A stretch of 64,000 nt of DNA from Callipepla californica brunnescens (taxonomy: Eukaryota; Chordata; Aves; Galliformes; Odontophoridae): the NCBI GenBank assembly GCA_023055505.1, contig JALIRH010000042.1, forward strand, positions 1,558,335 through 1,622,334, in the 5' to 3' direction. The notes under the pieces were generated by a model. It saw nothing but the letters and a program-made list of their open reading frames with translations. It was not told the DNA's origin and did not search any database. Shown piece by piece: positions 1 to 20,400 of the stretch. Position 1 is the stretch's first letter, and each line of letters starts with the position of its first letter. A program made the translations under genes and the position numbers.

Positions 1-3090
<3,090 letters not shown>

Positions 3091-3844
3091 GCTCCTCAGA
3101 GCTCGGCCGCCTCAGCGCAGCGCGCCCGGGTTGGAGCCGGAGCGCGGCAGAGGCTCTCGGGTTTCTCTCCGAAGTTTTATTTGCAAATAAAGCTTACAAA
3201 GATCGCACCGGAATCGCAGCGGCGTTTACTCTTGTAGCAGTATTTACCCGAGCATCAACTTGCGAAGAAGCGAGGCTGGAGCGTGAGAGGCGGAGAGCGG
3301 GGCAGAGAGGGACAGAAAAGGCGGGCACAAAGATGGCAGGACTGCCACACGACAGCAGACGCCGCCGCCTGCCCCCAGCCCCGGCTTCCCGAGGCACAGC
3401 CCGGTCCTGAAGCGGAGCATCCCTGGGCAGGGCATGGAGCTCCGTGCCTGAAGCACTCACACTGCAATGGCGATAAGATACACGCGTCCCCGAGCACCTC
3501 AGTCCTTGGACAAAGCGCCCTGAGCTCTGGCACTGAGCACAGGACCATCTCTGACCGATGCTCATCTTTTAAAAGTACCAAATAGCATTCACTACGCGTA
3601 GAAAACATACAAACCGTAACTCCACCGATACTTCTGAGAGCCTGAGATGTCTGGAGGCACCCAAGCCTGGTGCCTGGGAAGGAAAGCACCCCTGGGAGCT
3701 CTGCAGGGTACGGGTGCACAGCCCTCACCTCAAAGGACAGCAGCCCCATCAGCTGCAGCCTCCACCCCCCAGCACAGCTCTGCCCGGTGCAGTGGGACGA
3801 GTCGTGCTGCTACACGCTTCCATCAGCAGTGGGGTGGTGAGCAG
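3091..3844. other. Intergenic, CpG-island shore
   Basis: No exon with recognisable homology. The stretch changes from CpG-rich to ordinary composition. It contains a 16-bp perfect palindrome at 3176-3191. Open frames on both strands are short and lack coding character. Confidence 0.5.
3176..3191. repeat. 16-bp perfect palindrome with AATAAA on both strands
   Basis: TTTATTTGCAAATAAA is its own reverse complement. Its centre ATTTGCAAAT resembles a POU/octamer half-site pair, and each strand carries an AATAAA hexamer. It sits about 100 bp outside the HIPK1 CpG island. Function unknown. Confidence 0.6.
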
Positions 3845-4322
3845 CACTGGTGAGGCCCCACCTAGAGTACTGCGCTCAGTTTGGGGCACCTCAGTGCAGA
3901 AAGGACAAGGGCTTGGAAGGTGTGCCCTATGAGGAGAGACTGAAGGAGCTGGGGCTGTGTGGTGTGGGGAAGAGGAGCTGACGGGAGACCTCACTGCTTT
4001 CAATATCTGAAAGGTGCTCATGACAGTGGGGTTGGGCTCTTCTCACTGGTGACAGTGACAGGATGAGGGAACACGGCCTTAAGCTGCACCAGAATAAATT
4101 TAGGTTGGTATCAGGAAAATTATTTACAGAAAGGGTTGTTAAGCACTGGAATGTGCTCCCCAGGGAGGTGGTGGAGTCACCATCCCTGGATGTGTTTAAA
4201 ACCCTTTTGGATGTGGTGCTCAGGGACATGGTTTAGCAGAGGGCAGTTAGGGCAGTATGGTTTGGTCATGGTTGGACTCAATGATCTGTAAGATCTTTTC
4301 CAACCTGAGTGATTCTGTGACC
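3845..4322 (+). mobile_element. CR1 LINE 3' fragment
   Basis: The segment has the typical order of the avian CR1 3' end: a 'gtgaggccccacctagagtactg' type reverse-transcriptase end, then 'tatgaggagagactgaaggagctggggctg'-like text, 'gggaggtggtggagtcaccatccctgg', 'ggttggactcaatgatct' and a terminal 'gattctgtga'. It is 5'-truncated, as most CR1 copies are, and has many substitutions, so it is old. It lies between HIPK1 and DCLRE1B in plus orientation. Confidence 0.85.
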
Positions 4323-7300
4323 TGTGAATGCACACAGCTTTCACGCTGGTGCTTACTATTACACAGGTGTACTCCTAACTGATCCCCAGGACCACTGCCA
4401 GTTCACCACAGAGGAAGAAAGTTTGGGGAAGTGTCTTTTCTGCTTTGAAGAAACTAGAGCATTAACTTTCTCCACCAGTCAGCCCTGGGCAGCTCTGACT
4501 GCAGGTGTGATTTGGGTCAGCATGCGACATCACAACAGACAAGCGAGGCTGCAAGCAGCAGAAAAGCCTGAAAGCCTGGAGGAGAATCTTGCTGTACAAA
4601 CAATGCGTGTGTGAGCATGTGCTCAGCCTGGAAAACAAGCACAGCACCAGCACTGCACAGTGCTGAGTGTGTCAAGAGCAGAGCACGCATGCAAAATAAG
4701 TGTGCTCCTTATCTTCCCAGGCAGCTGCTCACAGCGCGGGGCTCTCCCATCTCACCGTCAAGCAAAGTTCCTCCCCAGTTAGCACACTCTCACGGCTGCT
4801 TGTGCCGAGGCAGGCACTCAGCCAAGTGCAAACTGACAGCAGGGAAAACGTAGGCACTGCAGCAGCTTCAGCAAAAGAGCAAAAGCTGAGCAGAAGGGAC
4901 TGCGAATGCAGCCCAAACAGCCAGATGGGGCCAGCAGCTCACGTGAAGGGAGCTCAGGTGACTGTCAGGGCACCTGCCTCTTCTACAGCTTCCACTATTC
5001 TGTCACAGTAGTCCTAAAAAGAGCACCAAACTAGAGATTTTAGGCTTCAAGTTAGCATGGCACGAGCCCAATGTAAGCCAACAATATAAGGAGATACAAA
5101 ACTCCTCAGGTTAGTTTGCCCAGTGAAGAAAAGATTTCCCTGAGACTGAACTCCAGAAAAACAACCACAAGAACTCGTGCTACTGATACCTAAGGCAGCT
5201 CTGAAGCAGGGAAGTTGTCCTAGGTGCCACAGCCTCGTAGCATAGGAAGCAGAGTTGGGAACACTACACTGGTGTGTACTCTCCAAACCCACATCGTATC
5301 CCAGTCTGCTGTGGAACACAGGATGTAGGTGAATTTTACCTCTGTATCTTTGCAGTAACTTCAGCAGCCCATTCCCTTCCCTCCGCAGCACAGGCAGGGA
5401 ACCCCTTCAAAGTTTTCTACTGAGTTGGAGCCCAATAATCTGTTTTGTAGCACTGCAGTTGGACTTGAGCATGCAATTGCATGGAGGAGCTCAGCAGGGC
5501 AGTGCTGCTCCCAGAACCATGAGCCTGCCCTGCCCTTGTGACACACCAGTGTTTGATCACAGCTCGTTAGAACAGTGCTGAAATCTTGCCAAAAGGAACT
5601 CTGCTCTCTTTCTAGCTCCTCTATAGGCTTTGTTTCATCCCACTGGGCTTGGTTCTCAACTGTGGAACAGAGATAAACAGCCCAAGCAAGTCCTGTGTGT
5701 ATAGATTTGGGAGGGCTTTGGTCTGAACACCACTTTGTGTGGGCCCTGGGTAACACTTGGCTACAGCTTCCCATTGTCGTGTTGCAAGCAGAACACCTGT
5801 GGTAGCAGTGTTGACACAGCTCCGTGCAGTGGAGCTCGAAGCAGTATGTTCAGAGCCTGGTGTGCATGAGCCACTGCAGCTCTCAGCTGCACGAGGGCTG
5901 TAGTAACCCAAGGCAGTTAGAATTACTGAAGGGATGCTAAGCGCTCAGACATGGCGAGCAGACCCGCAGCCTCTGAGCTTCTGCTATTCTGTGTGCCCTG
6001 AAGAATGATCACTTCTGCAAAGAATTAATGCTGACAACTCCATTTTGCTCAGGGTCACCTGGAGATTCTCTACTCAGGATGGATAAGGAAGAGAAAACTA
6101 CATATCCCGTGAGCAGCAAAATGTGTGTGAGACTCTGAGACCATCTGCAGTACACCAAATGGAGCAGTGGAGCTGCACGCTGAGAGCAGAACAGTGGAAT
6201 CTGGCAGTGCAGGCAGCGTGCCACTCACCTGCCTGACAAGTGAGTCACTTACATTTCAACAACACTGAAGTACAGCCTGCATCTCCAAGGCATCCAGCAA
6301 CAAACTACTGCAAACATAGGGCAATTATTTCCTTAGCAACCTCGGATGTTATAAAAGTAGGTGTTTCCATGCACGCTGACCTGATGAGGCTCTGCAGTTT
6401 AATTTTCACTAGCAAAAGCAAGACTTACAGACCACAACTAGATGCTTGAGCTGCCCTTGCTACTGCTTTTAAAGCACATTTCTAAAGTACAATTGTTTTT
6501 GAGCAGGTATGGCTGCTGCATCTGCAGGCATCTTCGCTTTTCACAAGTCCAAACTGCAATTGAAGAGTAAACACTTCTTTGTCTGACTTGATTCGGGGAA
6601 TTCAGTCTATCTAGATGAGAGGCCTTGGACAGACCTTGCAGGTCACTACATTCAGAAGACTCTGATCCTGATTAAATAATTTGTAAGGTTTTGTGTTGAA
6701 AATAATAAGGTTAGAAAAAGCTGAGGAAGTTGGCTTCTTGTTCCCAGAGAAGTACCTACAGACCAGTTCTGCTTCACTGCCACCATCATGACCCCATGGG
6801 GAGGCAGCCAAAACTAATGCAGTTTTGAAAGGATAACTAGAATGTTCAGACTTCTCAGAAAGTACCACAGCACAGTCATGTTCCTGACAGCTCCTGACAG
6901 TGCAGCTCACCTGGAGCAGGACATACCCGACCTCTAAACTAACAGAGCACATTCTGCCATTTTAACACAGTACTCCTTCAAATAATGCTGCCATGACTTC
7001 GCACCTTACACCAGCACGGAGATGTTTCATTGTCTGCCATCCAGTTTACCACTGGCTGCTAAGAACAAGCAATGAATGTAGCAGAATACTGCCAGCTACC
7101 TGAAGCCATCAAGAGGCATCAGCACAGAGACTGAGGAGGACACTGCAATCCATTCTGGGAAGTCAAGAACTCACACAAAACCTAGTTTTTCCAGGAAGAG
7201 ACCTGAAAAAGATATTTGCAGTTAATGTGAAAGTAGTGCTCTCAGATGCACTTGGCAGGATACAAAAGCAGTGCTGTCTGGAGGTATTTCAGCAATTAAA

Positions 7301-7840
7301 AGGCACTTCATCTCCTACATTTCTGAAAGCACCAGTTTTTAAACGTAACCCAATAAAAACATTTGTAGCACATCTTAAAATGAAGTGCTTATAAACACTT
7401 ATTAATGAGGCAGCACAGCCGTGCAGAACGAGGCCTGCAGGGCTCATCCCCCTTTGCTGCTTCCTTCATCACATGCAAGCCCGTCAGTTATGCTGCAGGC
7501 AGCTCATGCCCTCTGCTGCTCAACTTGAACCAACCCAGCTTTGGCCACAACAGACACGTAAATCTCAGCAAAAAATAGATTAAAAGTTCAGATACAGAGG
7601 GACCACACAGAGTGGGGACCCAACAGATACAAAGATACAATAATAAATAAAAGAAAAATCTGATATCTACAAGCTACTTCTAGATTCCCTTTTTCCTCTA
7701 ATAAGAAAAAACAAAACCAAATCCTCACAGCTGAGCTCCTCTCCTGTGATGAGAAACTCGAACACAAAGAACAGGATGCAGTTTTAAGACTTTCAGAATC
7801 ACTGTTATCAATTGCACTTGCCCTGACAGACAAGCAATTT
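4323..7840. other. HIPK1-DCLRE1B intergenic region and DCLRE1B 3'UTR
   Basis: No exon is recognisable on either strand. The part nearest 7840 must include the DCLRE1B 3'UTR (minus strand), but I could not find a convincing minus-strand AATAAA close to the stop, so the 3' end is not placed. Composition is ordinary, with no clear CR1 or tandem repeat. Confidence 0.5.
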
Positions 7841-9933
7841 TCAGGACACTTCCCACCTACTAAATAAATCTTCCACTGCCTTGCAGAAGGAACTCTGCTT
7901 TAAGGCATTTAAGGGAGTGAGTAAATACTGCTTTGGAAGTTCACTTGGAATGTCCTCATCAGAAACAGGCGACTGTCCGGCAGTGCCAGCTACCACTGCT
8001 CCCCCTGGCTGCGCTCCACTCGGCTCTTCCTCCTCACAGTTGCATAAACAAATACCGTCTTCAAGGGAGCAGAAAGCTGACTCACAGGAGTTCTGCTGAG
8101 GAGCTGTAATACCCCTGAGCCCATCAGACTGCTCGGCACATTCCTCTAGGGACTCATAAACAACTCCTCTGGGCACAGAGCACAGAGCAGCTCTTTTCAT
8201 GAGGTACACGGGTTTCTGTTTCTTTGTTTTGCTCTGCTGCTGTACAGACACTTGCACAGGCTTTGGAATTCCAAGGCCAGGCAGTGCCTGGTGGTCACGA
8301 CTCAGGTATTTCTGAAAGGAAGCGTGGCACGTGCCGTCTTTCACAATCGGGATGACCGAGCAGGGTTTCAACCACTTCACAAACTCACACAGCTCTGAAA
8401 AGGATGAATGATCCGAGTACGGGATGAGGTGGATTTGGGGGTGGGTGACCTTCACAGACCTGCCCGTGGGGAGGATGGCAATAGTCGGATGCAGCACGTT
8501 CCAGCTCACAAGGGTGTCCCAGCGGATCTCAGCGACGTCCACCGCGTGGATCCTGCCGGCCCCCTCCTCCGAGGTGAACACTTCGGGCAGCTCCAGCAGC
8601 CGCATCTGCTCCAGGCGCGAGGGGCTCACCACAACCCAGGTGCCAAACTCGAGCGCCAGGTCCACCAGCAGCTCTTCCTTCCCCAGGCTGTACACACCTG
8701 CGGGAGAGCCACGAGCATCACGCGGGGCCGGGGGACACGCGGGGGAGACGCGTGGGGGCACTCACCGATGACGACGCGGTGCTGCGGGTGCTGGCGGATG
8801 AGCTGTGCTGCCTGGTGCGTGGCACAGCTCCGCGAGGGCAGGGCGTGCTGCAGGCTGCAGTTGGTGTTGTCCAGGTACAGGCGGTCGATGCGGCGGCCGC
8901 TCAGCGCCGGTTCGCGCTGCATGGCATGGCTGTAACGGAAATCCCCTGTGGGAACAGAGCTGTCAGAATCACAGAACTGTATGGGCTGGAAGGGTCCAGC
9001 ACCATGCCAAAGCAGCTCCCAGCCCAGCATCCAGGTGGGTCTGCGACGTCTCCAGAAGAGACTCCACCAGCTCTGTGTGCAGCCCCAGTGCTCCATCACT
9101 GCCCTGGGAAGAAGTTCCCACACACATTGGTGCAGAACTTCCCATGCTTCAGTCTGTGGCCATTTCCCCTCGTCCTATCACCACACACTGCTGAGAAGAG
9201 TCCGGCCTCGTCCCTTTGCCTCCCGCTCCTCAGATATTGACAGATGTGGATCAGATCCCCTCTGAGCTTTCTTTTCTCCAGGCTGAACAGCCCCAGCTCT
9301 CTCAGCCTTTCCTCATAATGGAGGTGTTCCACATCCTTTATCATCTTTGTAGCCCTTTCCAGCAGATCCCTGCCTGTTTTGTACCGAGAAGCCCAGAACT
9401 GGACACAGCACTGCAGGTGATGCCTCAGCAGGGCGGAGCAGAGGGGGAGGACCACCTCCCTGACCTGCTGGCCCCGCTCCTTGTAACACACCCCAGGATC
9501 CCGCCCACCCGGGCACACCGCCCGTACCTGTGTACAGGATGGTGCCGAAGACGCCCTCGAAGAGGAACATGACGGAGCCGGGGCAGTGGTTGGCGTCGAG
9601 CAGCGTCACGGTCACGTCCTCGCCCACCGCGTGGCTCTGCCCCACCTCCAGCGGCCGAATCCAGCGCGCGGGGACCTGCGGGCGGGCGGGCGGGCGTGAG
9701 GGCCGCGCCGGGCTGGCGGGAGGGCCGCGCCGGGCGCCGCGTACCTTCAGCCGGTGGCGGAGCAGGCGGGCGGTGAGCGGCGAGCAGTACAGCGGGCGGC
9801 TCCAGGTGCTGGACAGCCCCACCGTGTGGTCCGAGTGCATGTGCGAGAGGAAGAACAGCCGCGCTCCGCCCGCGCGCCGCACGCTCCAGAAGTCCACGGC
9901 GATGGGCGTCCCGGGGATCACCGTCCCGTTCAT
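7841..9933 (-). CDS. DCLRE1B: 5' exonuclease Apollo (SNM1B)
   Basis: A metallo-beta-lactamase/beta-CASP 5'-to-3' exonuclease that processes telomere ends with TRF2 and acts in interstrand crosslink repair. Four coding exons: 9745-9933, 9528-9675, 8766-8945 and 7841-8697, giving 457 residues (human about 532). The start [16 protein letters not shown] matches mammals. Metal-binding motifs are seen: [10 protein letters not shown] (His31, His33, Asp35, His36), [11 protein letters not shown] and YSDHSSFSE. The serine/lysine linker between the catalytic domain and the C-terminus is shorter than in human. The C-terminus keeps YLLTP (residues 430-434), the Y-x-L-x-P motif bound by the TRF2 TRFH domain. 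Intron 2 holds a same-strand CR1 fragment. The gene is head-to-head with AP4B1. An in-frame upstream ATG at 9999 lies in the promoter and is not homologous, so 9933 is preferred. Confidence 0.96.
8960..9425 (-). mobile_element. CR1 LINE fragment in DCLRE1B intron 2
   Basis: Read on the minus strand, the sequence gives the CR1 3' consensus order: 'cagtgctgtgtccagttctgg', 'ggaacacctccattatgaggaaagg', 'gagctggggctgttcagcctgga' and, at the low-coordinate end, text related to 'cccttccagcc...cagttctgtgattct'. It makes up most of intron 2 and lies in the same orientation as DCLRE1B. It is 5'-truncated and diverged. Confidence 0.8.
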
Positions 9934-10043
9934 GGCGCGGGCAGCAAGCGCGTCAAGCCGGCGGCGCGGCCGCTTCCCGCCGAATTCGGCGCGCGGCACC
10001 GCGCAGGCGCGGGGCGGGGCGGGGCGGGCAGTGCGGGGCGGCC
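9934..10043. promoter_or_regulatory. Divergent DCLRE1B / AP4B1 promoter
   Basis: Only 110 bp separate the two start codons, so both 5'UTRs and the shared core promoter must fit here or overlap coding sequence. Visible motifs are an E2F-type TTCCCGCC (9974-9981), an NRF1 palindrome-like GCGCAGGCGC (10001-10010) and tandem GC boxes GGGGCGGGGCGGGGCGGG (10011-10028). No TATA box is seen. The head-to-head arrangement is also found in mammals, which suggests a conserved bidirectional promoter. Confidence 0.8.
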
Positions 10044-15980
<5,937 letters not shown>

Positions 15981-16860
15981 TGGATTTCTGTTCCTTGTGG
16001 GGTGATTGCTCAGGGCACAGGAAGAGTTTCCTCCTCTGCCTTCAGTTTGCCATTCTTGATGCTGGTTTTGTACTTCTGAACTGTGGGAGTGTTGCCAGCC
16101 CTTCCCTGGGCGGTGTTGGGCATAGGGGAGCTACAGCTGCAGATCAGTGCTGGTGCAGAGCTGCTGAGCAGGATAGGGTAAAGGGCGTCCTCCCCTTTGC
16201 TGGAGATAGGACAAGATAACGCCTGCAGACCTGCTGGTCTGAGTCAGAAATGCTGGCTGTGATTGTCACAAGACACCGATGTGACTGATGGAACAAGAAG
16301 TGAGCAAAATTCAGGGCAGCATTTTGGACAAGGTTTATTGGTTTTGGTTTTTTTTTGGTGAGAATTGTAACTAATTCAAAAGCCATCTCTGGTTCTCATG
16401 AGGAAGGGTGGAAAGTTGCACCTGGCCAGCCCCATACTCACTTCTTTGGGAACTCTTGCAGGTTACTGAGCTGGACTTTGTATCTCACATCTTTGTACGG
16501 TGTTTGAGTCACATCTGTGAAAATCCTCTCTGACAGTGAAGACATTGCTCTTCCCACTTCAGCAGCTTTTGGCCACGGCACAGAAACAGGAAATGATCCA
16601 TCCATGCTCTGTGGGCAACTCCACCATGTGTTCTGTACAATGGCAAAACCAAAGTTCCCTGGCTTAAAATGAAAATACGTGTGTTACTGTAGCAGGGTGT
16701 AGGCATGGCTTTGTTAACCCCATTCTATAGATGACCTTACAGTTCTTAATTTCTCATAGCGACTGCGTTGTATCTCTGAATGCACTTCACTGGAATGCTG
16801 CTGTCCTTGTTTTAGATTTCATGTCTGATTTTCCTAATAAAGAAGTGAATCGCTCCCGGC
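15981..16860 (+). terminator. AP4B1: AP4B1 3'UTR and poly(A) signal
   Basis: The stop codon at 15978-15980 is followed by about 860 bp without coding homology, ending at a canonical AATAAA at 16836-16841. Cleavage is expected about 15-25 bp later. No nearer AATAAA on the plus strand is evident. Confidence 0.7.
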
Positions 16861-17607
16861 TGCTTTCTGGAGCATTTGTTCTCTGGACTCAGGCCTGAAG
16901 CCTGTAGGACGGACTCATGGCTGTCGTGGTGGATCCCACCTTCATTCTACACATAGTTCTTTTTTCTCTCCACTTCAAGGAAACCTTTAAAGAGCAGTTG
17001 TGCAATGATTTATTTCAGTCTTGCGTGCCAAGTTACTGTAATAGCCAAGCTCTCTAAGAGTGAAGTGAGATGTAGTTAAAGGAAGTTGGCTGTAGCAGGT
17101 TTTCTGTGCCATTTTCAAGTTTCCAGTATCTTTAAGCACAGGAATACAACACATGCACATGCAGCTGGGGGTGCTTTGCAGCACCTGTTGCAGTTCTTAC
17201 TCAAACGAGCCCCACGTTGATGGCTCTGGTGAACAACCCCTTCACTCAGCTGTACTGAATCGAGGGCTGATCTGGGACAGCGCTTTGTTTCTACCTTCCT
17301 GTCCAGGTGCCTTTCCTGATAAAAGAATGAGTCAACAATGATCCTTGGCTTCTCGTAGTTCTTCAATTAATTTCACCTCCACGGCAATGCCTCGTTTTGA
17401 AACTAAATCACGCCTGTAATTTGAGCTATCGCAGCTGGGAGCAAAGGTTGTGCTGTGTGGTCCTCAGGAGGGGCCTGCAGCCATGCCATTCCCGGAAGGA
17501 AGAGCCTGCACTGCTCGGGGGAAAGGCGGCTGAAATTCAGAGCGCTGCTCACCCCGAGAGCTGAGAGCAGTCCCCATCCGCCGGTGGCTTCGGGGGAGAA
17601 AGCTGCC
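16861..17607 (+). promoter_or_regulatory. AP4B1-BCL2L15 intergenic region, BCL2L15 upstream
   Basis: About 750 bp between the AP4B1 poly(A) signal and the BCL2L15 start codon. Composition is ordinary, with no CpG island, unlike the housekeeping genes on either side. That fits the restricted expression of BCL2L15 in mammals. No TATA box or exon is clearly identifiable. Confidence 0.45.
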
Positions 17608-20245
17608 ATGAGGACTTTTGAGGAACAGACGGCATGCGTCGTGGAAGCCTTAATCAGTGATCTCCTACATGAAGATGAAGTCAGTTTCCGATGCCTGCAG
17701 ACAGACTCCGGAGGTGAGGCATGCAGTTCAGTGCGAGATCAGTGCTGCTGAGGATGCTGGAGAGATGTAAAAGCAGGGGGATGAAGCTTGGTGCCACGTG
17801 TTGGGGTCCTTAAATACAGGCTTGTGATGACCTCTGCGCTGTCTCCATTCTGGGGATAAGTTAGAGTGGGTGGGGTTGTCAGAACCCCACAGAGACCACA
17901 GCTGCAGCCTGCCTTGGTGGGACCTGGGGGCAATAGTCCCCATCAGCCTCCAGGTTTCCTTCCCCTGGAGCAGATGGGTTGCACGCAGGCCCTGGGATGC
18001 CCATAAGGACCTGCAGCTCCAGCCTGCAGTGCAAGGGAGGGCAGCAGGGCAGGATGTGCTGCAGATCTGGGTGCACGCTGCGCTGTTTTGAAAGGTCTCG
18101 CTCTCAGTTCATTATGTCTTTGTGGAGCTTGGAAATAATTCTGCTGAAGTTCTCAGTGATGGGTATCTCCTTCTGGCTGATCATTCAGAAAACAAATACA
18201 CGTTTCATCTCAGCATACTTCAATGGAAAATGCTTAAAAAAAAAAAATCAACAGTCCCACTTGCGGTAGTTGAGCTGAGAAGTTCTAATGCTTTTATGCA
18301 CCTGAAGTCTGTGAAGCGTGCCTTTGGAAACCTTCCCAAATTTGGATGGCTCTATGACTTTGAAAAGCTGCAACGTGTGCTTGCTCAGAAGAGGCCTCGA
18401 GTTGGATGTCTGTTCTCTGGAGCAGGTCTGAGCTGAGGACGTACCAGCAGGGCTGTGCCAGCTGCTGCATGCTGCTGGGCCAGCAGAACTGAAGCAGGGA
18501 GAGACCAGGTGTATTCTTCCTTTCTTCCCTGCCTTGTCGTGCGTTATGCCTTAAGCCCTCAGCCTGCTCTCTCCACTTGTTGTTTCAGGGTCTGTGCAGT
18601 TTGAGGAAGAGCCACCAAACGATTTTGACCCGGTTATTATTGCCAGTCGTCTGCGGCAGATTGGCGACCAGTGCAACATGGATTTTGAAAGGGTTTCCTC
18701 AGAAGTTGTTCGTGAAGTCCTCACGGGGAAGGTAAAGGATTCCTCGTCCTGCCTGGCCCTGGGCTGCTCTGTTTGCAGGCCAGCCTGGAGCTCTTTTTGC
18801 TTTGGAGAATAGCAAAAGCTTTGGGAGAAGTCCACCTTGTGCTGTGGGGGTCAGACATGCCCGAGGGAAGGGGACGTGGCAGCCAGCAGCCTCCACTGGT
18901 TGGTTTAGTGGGCAGTGGGCAGGCACCAGAACAGGAGCCAGGCAAATTACCGTAGGACCTGCTCAGCTTTTTGCCTTTGTCCAGGTTGGTGATCTCTCAC
19001 AACTTTTCTCCTTGTCTCTTCCAAAGGAGCTGATTTCAAAGACCTGGCACTATTCAGGCTGACCTGTCATTGCAGGAGATAAGATGCAGTTTGGGGCTGG
19101 TGTCGGGGGGCAAATGCTGTGTGTAAGAGAAAGACTGAAGAGAGGAGGCAGCGTGCTCTGGGGAGCAGGGCTTCAGCTTGCCCTGAAGGCAGAGCCAGCA
19201 CAGTTTTGGTGTGTGTTCTGCCTGTAGTTCTAGCTCAAGGTTCACTGCAGCTCTGATTGGAGCTGTCCTTCCTAGGTCAGCTTCCCACTGCTCTCGTTTG
19301 CACAGGCCATAGTAAGGACAGCAGTAAGGACAGCCCTGCCTTGAGCTGTGCTGTTGGGGTAAAACCAGCTATGGGTAGCACCTGCTTTCATTGTGATAGA
19401 GTAAACCAACTCAGGAATTTAACTGAATGTTGGATTTTGAGCCAGGAGTTGTTTATTACATGATTGTTTATAAAGAAGTTCAAACTGCTGTCTTGATGCT
19501 TGCAGGTAGAGAAATTTGGGGCTGCTGTGGAGTCTCTCAGCAGAAGGTGGAGTGACCAGAACCCTGAGCTGGTCTACGAGAGGGCTTTTCTCTCTGTGTC
19601 TGTGAAACTGATGGCGTATATCCTCAAGAAAGGAGTAGCTATGGTTGATCCCAGTCACCTCATAAAAGCAATTAATCAAAACGCTCAGGTGAAAAACTAC
19701 ATTGAGGCCTGTGGAGGATGGGTAAGCACGTGAAGTTCGTGGTGCTGTGTGCCTGAGCGATGCTGGCTCTGTTCCTTTGTTTCTCTGAGCTCTCCTGTGT
19801 GCTGTTCTGCCTGGTGTCTGCTCTCAAACCCTCTCATCAGCTAATGCCACCTGTAGCTGTGCAAAGAGCTTTGCGAAATGCCCTGGTGAAGACCTACTGA
19901 AGTCAGCACCGACTTCCCATCTGCTTCTCTGCGTCAGGATTTAATTCCTTATCACAACGCCTTGGGAGCTAAGCTCACTGCATTAGTTTGGAATCAAAGA
20001 ACTGAGGATTATTCATGCAAAAAGCACTTTCCTGCTAATGCAGCTCTGCGGACACCACCTGGTGAGTTTTATTGGTGGAAGAATGAAACGGTGCTGGGGG
20101 AGGCCACAGTGGAAGATGCTAAGCTTGCTTTGTCCTCCTGCATCTTTCCCATTCTGCCAGCAACTTTAAACCCACCTCGAATCCTTCCTCTAAAACACTT
20201 ACACATGGGTTGCTTTTTTGTTTTCAGGAGAAATTGGACAACTGA
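17608..20245 (+). CDS. BCL2L15: Bcl-2-like protein 15 (Bfk)
   Basis: A small Bcl-2-family protein of weak pro-apoptotic type, expressed mainly in gut epithelium in mammals. Four exons: 17608-17713, 18589-18731, 19506-19721 and 20228-20245, giving 160 residues (human 163). The start MRTFEEQTACVVEALI matches human FEEQTECIVNTLL. A BH3-like segment VIIASRLRQIGDQ lies at about residues 51-63 (Leu57, Gly61, Asp62), then ELVYERAFLSVSVKLMAYI, and a BH2-like GGWEKLDN C-terminus. No transmembrane tail is present, as in mammals. The AATAAA at 20379 gives a very short 3'UTR, and PTPN22 starts about 460 bp further on. Intron 1 contains an open segment (18108-18425) in matching phase that could be an extra exon; the 160-residue product assumes it is skipped. 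Confidence 0.93.
18108..18425 (+). other. Candidate cassette exon in BCL2L15 intron 1
   Basis: A 318-bp open segment (106 codons) bounded by CTCTCAG at 18107 and a GCAG|GTCTGA donor. Exon 1 of BCL2L15 ends in phase 1 and exon 2 begins in phase 1. This segment enters and leaves in phase 1, so inclusion would keep the frame. In-frame stops lie just outside both edges (TGA at 18089-18091 and 18434-18436). The encoded text (HYVFVELGNNSAEVLSDGYL, later FGNLPKFGWLYDFEKLQRVL) looks like real protein, but I do not recognise it. An A12 run near 18237-18248 encodes four lysines. It could also be a decayed retrocopy; the donor is weak (GTCTGA). Confidence 0.4.
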
Positions 20246-20400
20246 GAGAGAGGGCTGCACCGCCTTCCAAAATATGAAGCTGGGATTTACAGTGATCAAA
20301 TAGGAACAGTCGCTCTGATATTTCTTCGTGGCATTGCTGGAAGAACCATAATGCGTAAAGAAATTCTGTAGCATTCCAAATAAAAAGTAACGCTTGCAAT
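20246..20400 (+). terminator. BCL2L15: BCL2L15 3'UTR and poly(A) signal
   Basis: A canonical AATAAA lies at 20379-20384, about 135 bp after the stop codon. GT/T-rich sequence (tgtgttgttcttctcg) follows directly, as expected of a downstream element. Confidence 0.75.

Noticed and set aside
8408..8935. 175-codon plus-strand frame opposite DCLRE1B exons 3-4
   Set aside because: Antisense of conserved Apollo catalytic sequence; crosses an intron without regard to splice sites.
9934..9999. N-terminal extension of DCLRE1B to the in-frame ATG at 9999
   Set aside because: The extra 22 residues have no counterpart in other Apollo proteins and lie over the promoter motifs. MNGTVIP at 9933 matches the family start.
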